A stretch of DNA of 64,000 nucleotides. Source: an uncultured Lachnospiraceae bacterium. GTDB lineage: Bacteria; Bacillota; Clostridia; Lachnospirales; Lachnospiraceae. The translations under genes and the position numbers were made by a program. Location: contig CAJOFQ010000004.1 in the NCBI GenBank assembly GCA_905233955.1, positions 1 through 64,000 on the forward strand, written 5' to 3'. The notes below the pieces were generated by a model. The model saw nothing but the letters and a program-made list of their open reading frames with translations. It did no database searches and was not told the DNA's origin. Below are positions 46,474 through 54,783 of the stretch, piece after piece; position 1 is the first letter of the stretch, and every line of letters starts with the position of its first letter.

Positions 46474-47175
46474 ATGATAGATGCATGTACGATCAAGAGC
46501 AATTCTTATGGTCTTACACTTGTTTTGAGCCAGGAGGCGGATTTCGAGACTATGATCCGGGAGGTCTGTGCAAAGTTTGCGGAGGCCAAGCATTTTTTTG
46601 GTAAGACCGATCTCATACTAAGAGTGGAGGGCAGAGAGCTTACAGGCCAGCAAATGGCTGTCCTGGCTGAAGCAATTGAGCTGAATTCCATGATACATAT
46701 TATCCTGATAGACGAGAAAGATGAACTTAAGGATGTCAGGATGGCAGAGAGGAAAGACCGGTTTTATTTTGAAGAGTATTACAAGAACGCCAAGATCATC
46801 CCTTCAACAGTAAAAAAGGACGAGACAGTTGAATCGGATGGAAGCATTTTGATACTTGGTGATGTCAAGAAGAATTCTACTGTGACCGCCAGAGGCAATG
46901 TGGTGGTTTGCGGCGAAGTGTGCGGTAATGTACACGCAGGCTGTGAAGGAGAAAAAGGATGTTTCGTTGTAGCTAATTCCTTCAAGAGTGCTAAGGTACA
47001 AATTGCGGATATCAGCGGCGATTTTACCAGCGGAAAAAGAAAGCTTTTCAGTCGCAGCAGTCAGTTCGAACCTTATGCCGTTGTTTTATGGGAGGGAGTT
47101 CTCCTGCATGAACCGTTGTCCAATGGAATAGTAAAACAGGTGGTAAATCGCGAAGATGATCAGCACATTTCGTAA
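46474..47175 (+). CDS. minC: Septum site-determining protein MinC, divergent
   Basis: A 233-residue MinC, an inhibitor of FtsZ ring formation. The N-terminal domain (about 1-100) matches MinC_N weakly. The C-terminal beta-helix has GSILILGDVKKNSTVTARGN and NVHAGCEGEKGCFVVAN. Two oddities: minD and minE, which normally follow minC, are missing, and the RSGQ motif known for MinD contact is replaced by KKDE (residues 114-117, in STVKKDETVES). Its 3' end overlaps rodA by 20 bases. AAGGAG precedes ATG. It may be a MinD-independent MinC or have a new role. Confidence 0.85.
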   Translation: MIDACTIKSNSYGLTLVLSQEADFETMIREVCAKFAEAKHFFGKTDLILRVEGRELTGQQMAVLAEAIELNSMIHIILIDEKDELKDVRMAERKDRFYFEEYYKNAKIIPSTVKKDETVESDGSILILGDVKKNSTVTARGNVVVCGEVCGNVHAGCEGEKGCFVVANSFKSAKVQIADISGDFTSGKRKLFSRSSQFEPYAVVLWEGVLLHEPLSNGIVKQVVNREDDQHIS

Positions 47176-48307
47176 TTACAAACTTAAAAACTACAATTTG
47201 CTTTTGATAGGAGCCGTATTTGGGCTTACTATGATAGGTATCTTTGTCATTGGAAGCGCGAATGAAAGCTATTTTAACCGCCAGATACTGGGAATGGTTA
47301 TTGGGCTTATTGTGATGGTTATTGTATCGCTGATAGATTTTGAGTTTGTCCTTCAGTTTCATTATTTATATTACGCGCTGACTTTGGTAATACTGTTTCT
47401 TCCGCTGATCTTTGGAGATGAAGGAAGGCTTGGGGGAAGAAGATGGATTGATCTGGGGTTTATCAGATTCCAGCCATCTGAGCTGGCCAAGGTTTTGCTG
47501 GTATTGTTTTTTGCCAAATTTTTTATGATTTATCAGGAGCATATCAATAAAAAGCACATGCTTTTTCTGATTGCTGTTTTGGCGGCAATACCTCTGCTAC
47601 TTATTTTAAAGGAGCCCGATCTTTCCACGACTATAGTTACTTTTTTGATTGTTTCTGCCATGGTCTTTACGGCGGGATTGTCATATAAGATTGTGGGATG
47701 GGTTTTAGGCCTTTCGATTCCTGCGGTAAGTATATTTTTATTTCTTGTCAGCCGGGACGGGCAGACGATACTGAAGCCGTATCAGGGACGAAGAATCCTT
47801 GCATGGCTTCATCCGGAAGATTATCCTTCAGATGCGTACCAGCAGATGAATTCCATAATGGCTGTTGGCTCAGGACAGTTATTCGGCAAAGGTCTCTACA
47901 ATGATGCGGCTGATTCTGTAAAAAATGGTAATTATATATCCGAGCCGCAGACAGATTTTATTTTTGCTGTGGCAGGAGAAGAGCTGGGATTTGTCGGATC
48001 CTTCATTATAGTTTTGCTGCTCCTTATAATATCATTAGAGTGCTTGAAAATGGCAAGGCACGCCAGGGATCTTTCAGGCCAGCTTATCTGTGTTGGAATG
48101 GCGTCTCTGATAGGATTTCAGAGCTTTGTAAATATATGTGTTGTAACAGGTATGATGCCTAATACCGGTTTGCCGCTTCCGTTTGTAAGCTACGGTCTTA
48201 CATCACTTGTTACGCTGTATTTAGGGATAGGTTTTGTCCTCAATGTGGGGTTGCAGGCAAAAAAACGCTATTCAGGGGGAAATGTTGAAATAGATTGGGG
48301 GGAATAA
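47156..48307 (+). CDS. rodA: Rod shape-determining protein RodA (SEDS glycosyltransferase)
   Basis: A 383-residue SEDS protein with about ten membrane helices that polymerises glycan strands for cell elongation, working with PBP2. GRRWIDLGFIRFQPSELAKV (about residues 94-113) is the family signature, and the extracellular loop ILAWLHPEDYPSDAYQQMNS with GLYNDAADSVKNGNYISEPQTDFIFA carries the conserved catalytic Asp region. VTGMMPNTGLPLPFVSYG is the C-terminal hallmark. It starts 20 bases inside minC. Confidence 0.96.
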   Translation: MISTFRNYKLKNYNLLLIGAVFGLTMIGIFVIGSANESYFNRQILGMVIGLIVMVIVSLIDFEFVLQFHYLYYALTLVILFLPLIFGDEGRLGGRRWIDLGFIRFQPSELAKVLLVLFFAKFFMIYQEHINKKHMLFLIAVLAAIPLLLILKEPDLSTTIVTFLIVSAMVFTAGLSYKIVGWVLGLSIPAVSIFLFLVSRDGQTILKPYQGRRILAWLHPEDYPSDAYQQMNSIMAVGSGQLFGKGLYNDAADSVKNGNYISEPQTDFIFAVAGEELGFVGSFIIVLLLLIISLECLKMARHARDLSGQLICVGMASLIGFQSFVNICVVTGMMPNTGLPLPFVSYGLTSLVTLYLGIGFVLNVGLQAKKRYSGGNVEIDWGE

Positions 48308-48703
48308 ATGAATATTGGTTTGGTTGCGCATGATGCCAAGAAAAAATTGATGCAGAATTTTTGTATTGCATACAGAGGAATTTTAAGTCGTCATGATATT
48401 TATGCCACAGGAACCACTGGCAGATTGGTGGAAGAGGCAACTGGCATTAATGTTCGAAAATATCTGTCCGGTCATCTGGGAGGTACACAGCAGCTTGGAG
48501 CCAAGATCGAGCACAATGAGATTGATCTTGTAATATTCTTAAGGGATGCAGTTACCGCCAAGGCACATGAGCCGGATGTGAACAACATAGTAAGATTGTG
48601 CGATGCACATAATATACCTTTGGCTACAAATCTTGCTACAGCAGAGTTATTGATATTGTCTTTGGATCGGGGAGATTTTGAGTGGCGTGAGATGTACAAA
48701 TAA
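48308..48703 (+). CDS. mgsA: Methylglyoxal synthase
   Basis: A 131-residue enzyme that turns dihydroxyacetone phosphate into methylglyoxal, a bypass that relieves phosphate limitation. The motifs are VAHDAKKKLM with the first Asp, TGTTGRLVEEATG (as YATGTTGRLVE), SGHLGGTQQLGAKI and LVIFLRDAVTAKAHEPD, all at the usual places. It begins on the base after the rodA stop. The rodA-mgsA pairing is a conserved Firmicute neighbourhood. Confidence 0.96.
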   Translation: MNIGLVAHDAKKKLMQNFCIAYRGILSRHDIYATGTTGRLVEEATGINVRKYLSGHLGGTQQLGAKIEHNEIDLVIFLRDAVTAKAHEPDVNNIVRLCDAHNIPLATNLATAELLILSLDRGDFEWREMYK

Positions 48704-49673
48704 TAAAAAAATAATTTCTTTGGCCTTAGCATGTCTTGTAATGGTTTATTCTTTGGCTGGATGCGGTCAGAAGGCTGATCCTAATGCTTATAGGATCTAT
48801 GAATCAAGTTATTACTATGACATAACAGAGGCGGCCTTTGTTGAAGAAACTCCTTTGTTTGCCGAAGATTTATGTATTCCTGACAGTGAGAATATCGGGA
48901 TTAAAAAGGTTGATTCTTCGCTTGCCAAATCAGGAGCGGTTTTTAATAACACCTCCAGAAAAACCATATATTCAAAAAAGATTTATGACAAGGTATATCC
49001 GGCCAGCACTACCAAGATACTTACAGCTTATATTGCTATCCGTTATGGTAACCTGGATGAGATTTATACTGTAAGTGAGCATGCCTGCGATCAGACATAT
49101 GATTCTTCCGTGGCAGGGCTCTCTCCCGGGGATAAGATCACTCTCAGAGATCTTTTGTTCGGACTTATTCTTGCCAGCGGTAATGATGCTGCGATTGCGA
49201 TTGCAGAAGGAATTGATGGGGATGAGAAAACCTTTGTAGAAAGGATGAACAAGGTTGCTAAAAAGCTCGGAGCCACAGATTCACATTTTGTAACGCCAAA
49301 CGGACTGCATGACGAGGATCATTACACAACAGCTTATGACATGTATTTGATTTTTTCGGCTGCCCTTGGCGAAAAGGAATTTTACACAATCCTATCGACT
49401 CCGGAGTATACTGCCAGATTTTCTGCGGCAGACAATTCCGTCAAGGAAAAACAATGGAAATCCACCAACAGCTATATAACCGGAGAAAGGACAGCTCCTG
49501 ACGGGATAACTGTCATAGGAGGTAAGACAGGTACTACCGGTGCTGCAGGCTATTGTCTTGTTATGTTATCAGAGAACAGCAACAAGGATCAGATAATATC
49601 TATGGTTTTTGACGCTGAAAACCGCTATAATCTGTACGATTTGATGAATCAGCTGTTATCCAAAGCGGGTTAG
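48687..49673 (+). CDS. D-alanyl-D-alanine carboxypeptidase (family S11), lipoprotein-like
   Basis: About 328 residues. This is a penicillin-binding protein that trims the terminal D-Ala from stem peptides. The active-site motifs are STTK (PASTTKILTAY), SGN (LASGNDAAIAIAE) and KTG (GGKTGTTGAAG). The hydrophobic N-terminus ends in SLAGC, a lipobox, so it is likely lipid-anchored. The start is uncertain: GTG 48687 or TTG 48678, both inside the end of mgsA. The C-terminal anchor domain of classical DacA is absent. It closes the cell-wall cluster. Confidence 0.88.
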   Translation: MRCTNNKKIISLALACLVMVYSLAGCGQKADPNAYRIYESSYYYDITEAAFVEETPLFAEDLCIPDSENIGIKKVDSSLAKSGAVFNNTSRKTIYSKKIYDKVYPASTTKILTAYIAIRYGNLDEIYTVSEHACDQTYDSSVAGLSPGDKITLRDLLFGLILASGNDAAIAIAEGIDGDEKTFVERMNKVAKKLGATDSHFVTPNGLHDEDHYTTAYDMYLIFSAALGEKEFYTILSTPEYTARFSAADNSVKEKQWKSTNSYITGERTAPDGITVIGGKTGTTGAAGYCLVMLSENSNKDQIISMVFDAENRYNLYDLMNQLLSKAG

Positions 49674-49692
49674 ATGACATTACAATTGTACC

Positions 49693-49721
49693 TTGAGTTT
49701 TGTATGCTAATATCTTATAAT
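49693..49721 (+). promoter_or_regulatory. Promoter of the small P-loop gene
   Basis: TTGAGT (49693-49698) and TATAAT (49716-49721) are 17 bases apart. The leader to ATG 49781 is about 53 bases. Confidence 0.75.
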
Positions 49722-49780
49722 GTACCGGAAGGACTTATTGTTCTGTTTTTAAAATAATACGATACCAGGAGGGCAATATT

Positions 49781-50203
49781 ATGGTTGAAATCATTGCAGG
49801 CGACAGGGGAAAAGGAAAGACAAGACATTTATTAGATCGTATACATGAGGATGTTAAGAGTGCCGCAGGCGACATTATTTACATCGACAAGAGTCAGAAA
49901 CACATGTATGAGTTGACTTCCAGGGTCAGGCTCATTAACATGGCGGATTATACGATTTCTTCCACTGATGAGTTTTTAGGCTTTTTAAGTGGAGCTATCT
50001 CCCAGAACAGTGATATAGAAGAGATAGCATTAGATAGTTTTCTTACGATTGCCTACATTGATTCCACAGAAGAGCTTACCCGGGCTATTGAGAAGCTGGA
50101 TGTCATCTCAGAGAAATTCAACATTAAGTTTGTATTGTGCATTTCCAAGGATGAGGTTGAGATGTCAGAAAGTGTTAAGGCCAAGGTAGTTATAACACTG
50201 TAA
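49781..50203 (+). CDS. Small P-loop protein of unknown function
   Basis: A 140-residue protein starting with a clear P-loop, IIAGDRGKGKTRHLLDRI (residues 4-21). IIYIDKSQKHMYELTSRVRLI follows, and a Walker B-like IEEIALDSFL lies around residues 78-87. Late strand KFVLCISKDEVE ends the fold. Similar short ATPase-like proteins in Lachnospiraceae are sometimes labelled twitching motility protein PilT, but no PilT feature beyond the P-loop is visible. It has its own promoter, and AGGAGGG precedes ATG. It is followed by the CIRCE-htpG unit. Confidence 0.7.
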   Translation: MVEIIAGDRGKGKTRHLLDRIHEDVKSAAGDIIYIDKSQKHMYELTSRVRLINMADYTISSTDEFLGFLSGAISQNSDIEEIALDSFLTIAYIDSTEELTRAIEKLDVISEKFNIKFVLCISKDEVEMSESVKAKVVITL

Positions 50204-50233
50204 CATATTTCCAATATAAGTTGAAGATGATTA

Positions 50234-50260
50234 TTAGCACTCAATTTATTTGAGTGCTAA
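50234..50260 (+). promoter_or_regulatory. CIRCE operator (HrcA site)
   Basis: TTAGCACTC (50234-50242), 9 bases, GAGTGCTAA (50252-50260): a perfect match to the CIRCE consensus bound by the heat-shock repressor HrcA. It lies 7 bases upstream of the htpG -35. Confidence 0.95.
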
Positions 50261-50267
50261 TTTTTTA

Positions 50268-50296
50268 TTGACTTTTCTAATTTGTGGGAGTAAAAT
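50268..50296 (+). promoter_or_regulatory. htpG promoter
   Basis: TTGACT (50268-50273) and TAAAAT (50291-50296) are 17 bases apart, directly after the CIRCE element. Confidence 0.85.
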
Positions 50297-50336
50297 GGGT
50301 ACCGGATTGAAAAACATGTTTGGAGGTATGATAGTT

Positions 50337-52433
50337 ATGGCACAAACAAAAGGTACTTTATCAATAACCAGCGAAAATATATTTCCTGTTATTAAAAAAT
50401 GGCTGTATTCCGATCATGATATTTTCCTGAGAGAGCTGATTTCTAACGGTTGTGACGCAATTACAAAGTTAAAAAAGCTTGACATGATGGGCGAGTACGA
50501 GCTGCCGGAGGATTACAAGCCTCGTATAGTAGTTACTGTTAACCCTGAAGACAAGACCCTTACTGTAGCAGATAATGGTCTTGGAATGACTGCTGATGAG
50601 GTTAATGAATATATTAATCAGATAGCTTTTTCGGGAGCTACGGATTTCCTCGAGAAATACAAGGACAAGGCCAGTGAAGATCAGATCATAGGACACTTTG
50701 GACTGGGATTTTATTCTGCCTTCATGGTAGCTGATTATGTACATATAGATACCCGTTCCTACAAAGAGGGGGAGTCTGCAGTTCACTGGGAGTGCGACGG
50801 CGGCACATCTTATGTTATGGATGAGACCGAGCGTGAGGATGTGGGAACTACCATCACTCTTAAGCTTAATGAGGATTGTCTGGAATTCTCGAATGAATAC
50901 CGTATCAGAGAGGTTCTTGAGAAATACTGTTCGTTCATGCCGGTAGAGATATTCTTAGAGAAGGCCAACGCCGAAGAACAGTATGAGACCATAGATGCCG
51001 AGGACAGAAGGGACTCTGATACTGTAATAGAAGAGATCCACGAGGAGGCAAAATATGAAGAGCAGGAGGACGAGGACGGCAATAAAAAGCAGGTAGAGGT
51101 TTCCCCTGCTAAGGAGAAGCTTAAGATCGTAAAAAGACCTGTTCCGGTTAATGATATTAATCCCCTTTGGGCCAAGAACCCAAGTGAGTGCAGCGATGAC
51201 GAATACAAGGAGTTCTATCGCAAGGTATTCATGGATTTCAAGGAACCGCTGTTCTGGATACATCTGAATATGGACTATCCATTTAATCTTAAGGGCATCC
51301 TTTATTTCCCTAAGATTAACACGGAATACGATTCAATTGAGGGAACGATCAAGCTCTACAATAATCAGGTATTTATAGCAGATAATATCAAGGAAGTGAT
51401 TCCTGAATTTTTGATGCTGTTAAAGGGCGTAATTGATTGTCCGGATCTGCCGCTTAATGTTTCAAGGAGCGCTCTTCAGAATGACGGATTTGTTACCAAG
51501 ATATCTGATTACATTACCAAGAAGGTTGCGGACAAGCTTTCAGGCATGTGCAAGACTGACAAGGAGTCCTACGAGAAATACTGGGATGATATAAGTCCTT
51601 TCATCAAATACGGATGTCTTAGAGACAACAAGTTCTGTGACAGAATGAATGATTACATCCTGTTCAAGGACATATATGACGAGTACAAGACTCTTCCGGA
51701 GCTGTTAGTTAAGGAAGAGAAGGACGAAAGCGAGGACAAGGAAGACAAGCCTGAGATACTGGATGCGAATGGCAACCCTATATCTTCAGATGATTCCGGT
51801 GATGATAATTCCGAAGAGCCTAAGGATGAACGCAAGGTAGTATATTATGTGACTGATTTGGTTCAGCAGGGACAGTATATCTCCATGTTCAAGGAACAGA
51901 AGATGAACGCTGTTATCCTGGATCATAATATTGATACCAGCTTTATTACCCAGCTTGAGCAGCGTAATGAGCAGTATCGTTTTTGCAGGATTGACGGTGA
52001 TATCACGGATGGTCTCGTAGAAGAAGCAGAGGGTACCGAGGAGGATACCAAGTCTCTTTCGGAAGTATTCAAGAAATACTTATCCAATGACAAGCTTACT
52101 ATTAAGGCGGAAAAGCTCAAGGATGAAGCTATCTCTTCTGTTTTGACTGTAAAAGAGGAATCCAGGAGAATGGCTGACATGATGAAGATGTACTCGATGT
52201 CAGGTATGGGAGGAATGGATGCCAATTTATTCCCTCAGGATGAGACACTTATATTAAACATTGCTCATCCCCTGGTACAATTCCTTCTGGACAATCCTGA
52301 TGGAGAGGGAGCGGATAAGATCTGTCATCAACTGTACGATCTTGCAAGAATACAGAATGCTCCACTTGCTCCGGAGGATATGAAAGCTTTTGTAGCTAGA
52401 AGCAATGATATCATGATGCTTCTTACAAAATAA
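50337..52433 (+). CDS. htpG: Molecular chaperone HtpG (Hsp90)
   Basis: A 698-residue ATP-dependent chaperone. The N-terminal GHKL ATPase has FLRELISNGCDAITKLKKL, DNGLGMTADEV and GHFGLGFYSAFMVAD. The middle domain has the catalytic-arginine loop LPLNVSRSALQND (about residues 375-387). Two acidic insertions are seen: about 225-260 (YEEQEDEDGNKKQ) and about 460-500 (EDKEDKPEILDANGNP, DDSGDDNSEEPKDE). GGAGGT 9 bases upstream selects ATG 50337. A CIRCE operator and promoter precede it, so HrcA control on heat shock is expected. Confidence 0.97.
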   Translation: MAQTKGTLSITSENIFPVIKKWLYSDHDIFLRELISNGCDAITKLKKLDMMGEYELPEDYKPRIVVTVNPEDKTLTVADNGLGMTADEVNEYINQIAFSGATDFLEKYKDKASEDQIIGHFGLGFYSAFMVADYVHIDTRSYKEGESAVHWECDGGTSYVMDETEREDVGTTITLKLNEDCLEFSNEYRIREVLEKYCSFMPVEIFLEKANAEEQYETIDAEDRRDSDTVIEEIHEEAKYEEQEDEDGNKKQVEVSPAKEKLKIVKRPVPVNDINPLWAKNPSECSDDEYKEFYRKVFMDFKEPLFWIHLNMDYPFNLKGILYFPKINTEYDSIEGTIKLYNNQVFIADNIKEVIPEFLMLLKGVIDCPDLPLNVSRSALQNDGFVTKISDYITKKVADKLSGMCKTDKESYEKYWDDISPFIKYGCLRDNKFCDRMNDYILFKDIYDEYKTLPELLVKEEKDESEDKEDKPEILDANGNPISSDDSGDDNSEEPKDERKVVYYVTDLVQQGQYISMFKEQKMNAVILDHNIDTSFITQLEQRNEQYRFCRIDGDITDGLVEEAEGTEEDTKSLSEVFKKYLSNDKLTIKAEKLKDEAISSVLTVKEESRRMADMMKMYSMSGMGGMDANLFPQDETLILNIAHPLVQFLLDNPDGEGADKICHQLYDLARIQNAPLAPEDMKAFVARSNDIMMLLTK

Positions 52434-52451
52434 GCATTAACTGTTCTTTAG

Positions 52452-52482
52452 AGACAGGTGTCACATGGCACCTGTCTTTTTG
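52452..52482 (+). terminator. htpG terminator
   Basis: AGACAGGTG (52452-52460) pairs with CACCTGTCT (52469-52477) and runs into TTTTTG. Confidence 0.92.
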
Positions 52483-52501
52483 TGCATAAATTGTGCATAA
52501 A
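52480..52501 (+). repeat. Tandem 11-bp duplication upstream of a promoter
   Basis: TTGTGCATAAA occurs twice in direct succession (52480-52490 and 52491-52501), ending 11 bases before the -35 of the DegV gene promoter. The period equals about one DNA turn, as expected for paired activator half-sites on one face, but it could be chance. Confidence 0.5.
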
Positions 52502-52512
52502 TGCGCTAAAAT

Positions 52513-52541
52513 TTGCGACTATCAGTCATTTGTGTTATAGT
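52513..52541 (+). promoter_or_regulatory. Promoter of the DegV-purA run
   Basis: TTGCGA (52513-52518) and TATAGT (52536-52541) are 17 bases apart with an extended TGT before the -10. ATG 52594 follows. Confidence 0.75.
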
Positions 52542-52593
52542 AGTTAAGTTATGGTAGAAGATGAATTGAACGAAGAAAGGCAAGATACTGTTT

Positions 52594-53472
52594 ATGAGCA
52601 GGGTAGCGATTCTGACTGATTCTAACAGCGGTATATCCCAGGATGAAGCTAAAAAGCTTGGAATATATGTGCTGCCAACCCCATTTTATATTAATGACAA
52701 GCTGTATTATGAGGGAGTGAATCTGACTTCCGACAAGTTTTATAAATTGCAGGAAAAGGGAGCTGATATCAAGACATCTATGCCCATTGTCGGGGATGTG
52801 ATGGATATGTGGAACAAGCTCTTAGAAGAATATGACGAGGTTATATATATTCCGCTGTCCAGCGGTCTTTCAGCTTCATGTCAGACAGCGATTAACATGG
52901 CTTCGGAGGAGCCTTATTGTGACAGAGTATTTGTTGTTAACAACCAGAGAATCTCTGTAACCATGAAGCTTTCAGTACTTGAAGCCAAGCACCTTGCTGA
53001 TGAGAAAAAGACTGGAGAGCAGATTCGGGAATATCTTGAGAAGACAAAATTTGATTCATCAATTTATCTGATGGTTAATACGCTGGATTATCTGAAAAAA
53101 GGAGGCAGGATTACGCCTGCTGCAGCAGCGATAGGCTCACTGCTGCGTATCAAGCCGGTGCTTCAGATACAGGGTGAGAAGCTGGATGCTTACGCCAAAG
53201 CCAGAACTGTTAAGCAGGCGGGAGAGGTTATGATAGAAGCCATAACCAAGGATCTTTCCGAGAGATTTAACGATCCGGATGCCAGGGACAGTATTATTGC
53301 AATGGCATATACCAGGGATACAGAACAAGCTGAGATTATAAGGGAAGAAGTAATGCGAAGATTTCCTGGTAAGAGTGTCGTTCTGGAACCATTATCCCTT
53401 GTGGTAGCCTGTCACACAGGTCCGGGTGCTATTGGAATGACGGCTTCAAAGAGTCTTATAGAGGAGATATAA
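52594..53472 (+). CDS. DegV family fatty-acid-binding protein
   Basis: A 292-residue DegV/FakB-like protein. The N-terminal ILTDSNSGISQDEAKKLGI (core TDSNSGI), the phosphate-site motif KTSMPIVGDVMDMW, the YIPLSSGLSASCQTA loop and the C-terminal VVACHTGPGAIGM are typical. FakB members present fatty acids to the kinase FakA for phospholipid synthesis; many DegV proteins have unknown ligands. No FakA gene is near. It is 13 bases upstream of purA with no terminator, so both probably share the promoter at 52513. Confidence 0.92.
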   Translation: MSRVAILTDSNSGISQDEAKKLGIYVLPTPFYINDKLYYEGVNLTSDKFYKLQEKGADIKTSMPIVGDVMDMWNKLLEEYDEVIYIPLSSGLSASCQTAINMASEEPYCDRVFVVNNQRISVTMKLSVLEAKHLADEKKTGEQIREYLEKTKFDSSIYLMVNTLDYLKKGGRITPAAAAIGSLLRIKPVLQIQGEKLDAYAKARTVKQAGEVMIEAITKDLSERFNDPDARDSIIAMAYTRDTEQAEIIREEVMRRFPGKSVVLEPLSLVVACHTGPGAIGMTASKSLIEEI

Positions 53473-53485
53473 CGGAGGATTACAA

Positions 53486-54769
53486 ATGGTAAAAGCAGTA
53501 GTAGGAGCTAACTGGGGTGATGAGGGCAAGGGCAAGATCACCGATATGCTTTCGGAATCAGCGGATATCATAGTCAGATTCCAGGGCGGAGCAAATGCCG
53601 GACATACTATTGTCAATGACTATGGTACATTTGCTCTTCACACTCTTCCATCAGGAGTTTTTTACGGTCATACCACCAGCGTTATTGCAAATGGAGTAGC
53701 GCTTAATATACCGGTACTCGCCAAGGAGATACAATCCATAGTTGACCGTGGAGTTCCTATGCCCAGGATACTTGTGTCAGATAGAGCCCAGATGGTTATG
53801 CCCTATCACATTTTATTTGATGAATATGAAGAAGAACGCCTGGGCAAGGCTTCGTTTGGTTCCACAAAGTCAGGAATTGCACCATTCTATTCAGACAAGT
53901 TCGCCAAGATAGGCTACCAGGTCAGTGAGCTTTTTGATGAGGAGCTGCTTAAGGACAAAATCCACCGCACTTGTGAGCAGAAGAATGTTCTGTTGGAGCA
54001 TCTTTATCATAAGCCTCTGATTGACGAGAAGGAATTGTTCAATACATTGATCTCTTATCGCAAAATGATAGAGCCATATGTATGTGATGTTTCTGCATTT
54101 TTATGGAATGCAATCAAAGAAGGCAAGGAGATACTGCTGGAGGGACAGCTTGGTACATTAAAGGATCCTGACCATGGCATCTATCCCATGGTAACATCCT
54201 CTTCAACCCTGGCAGGTTATGGGGCTGTGGGAGCCGGTATTCCTCCATACAGTATTGAAAAGGTTGTTACCGTAGTCAAAGCGTATTCATCAGCCGTAGG
54301 AGCTGGAGCATTTGTAAGCGAGATACTGGATGAAACCGAAGCTGAGGAGCTGCGCAAGAGGGGCGGCAACGCAGGAGAATATGGAGCTACTACCGGTCGT
54401 CCAAGGCGTATGGGATGGTTTGACTGCGTTGCTACCAGATATGGCTGCAGGCTTCAGGGAACTACAGATGTTGCGTTTACAGTTTTGGATGTTCTGGGTT
54501 ATCTGGACAAGATTCCGGTATGCGTGGGCTATGAAGTGGATGGCCAGGAAATCAAGGATTTTCCTGTTACACATCTTTTAGAGAAGGCCAAGCCCATTCT
54601 GGTGGAGTTGGATGGCTGGAAATGTGATATTACCGGGATCAGTGAATATGATAAATTGCCGGAGAATTGCCGTAAATATATTGAATTTATTGAGGAACAT
54701 ATAGGTTTTCCCATAACGATGGTTTCAAACGGACCAAAGCGCAGTGACATAATATACCGCAACATATAA
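53486..54769 (+). CDS. purA: Adenylosuccinate synthetase
   Basis: A 427-residue GTP-dependent enzyme that joins IMP and aspartate on the way to AMP. VVGANWGDEGKGKITD (residues 5-20) is the P-loop with the catalytic Asp, and GGANAGHTIV the catalytic His. The IMP-binding QLGTLKDPDHGIYPMVTSSS and the GEYGATTGRPRRMGWFD (core TGRPRR.GW) segments are standard. The product is the substrate of PurB (15289-16740). ACGGAGG precedes ATG. It pairs here with a DegV gene rather than with the other purine genes. Confidence 0.96.
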   Translation: MVKAVVGANWGDEGKGKITDMLSESADIIVRFQGGANAGHTIVNDYGTFALHTLPSGVFYGHTTSVIANGVALNIPVLAKEIQSIVDRGVPMPRILVSDRAQMVMPYHILFDEYEEERLGKASFGSTKSGIAPFYSDKFAKIGYQVSELFDEELLKDKIHRTCEQKNVLLEHLYHKPLIDEKELFNTLISYRKMIEPYVCDVSAFLWNAIKEGKEILLEGQLGTLKDPDHGIYPMVTSSSTLAGYGAVGAGIPPYSIEKVVTVVKAYSSAVGAGAFVSEILDETEAEELRKRGGNAGEYGATTGRPRRMGWFDCVATRYGCRLQGTTDVAFTVLDVLGYLDKIPVCVGYEVDGQEIKDFPVTHLLEKAKPILVELDGWKCDITGISEYDKLPENCRKYIEFIEEHIGFPITMVSNGPKRSDIIYRNI

Positions 54770-54783
54770 GAAGCAGGAATAAA

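Noticed and set aside
49674..49692. Terminator after the carboxypeptidase gene
   Set aside because: Only the short palindrome TACAATTGTA is present and no stem with a U-tract forms.
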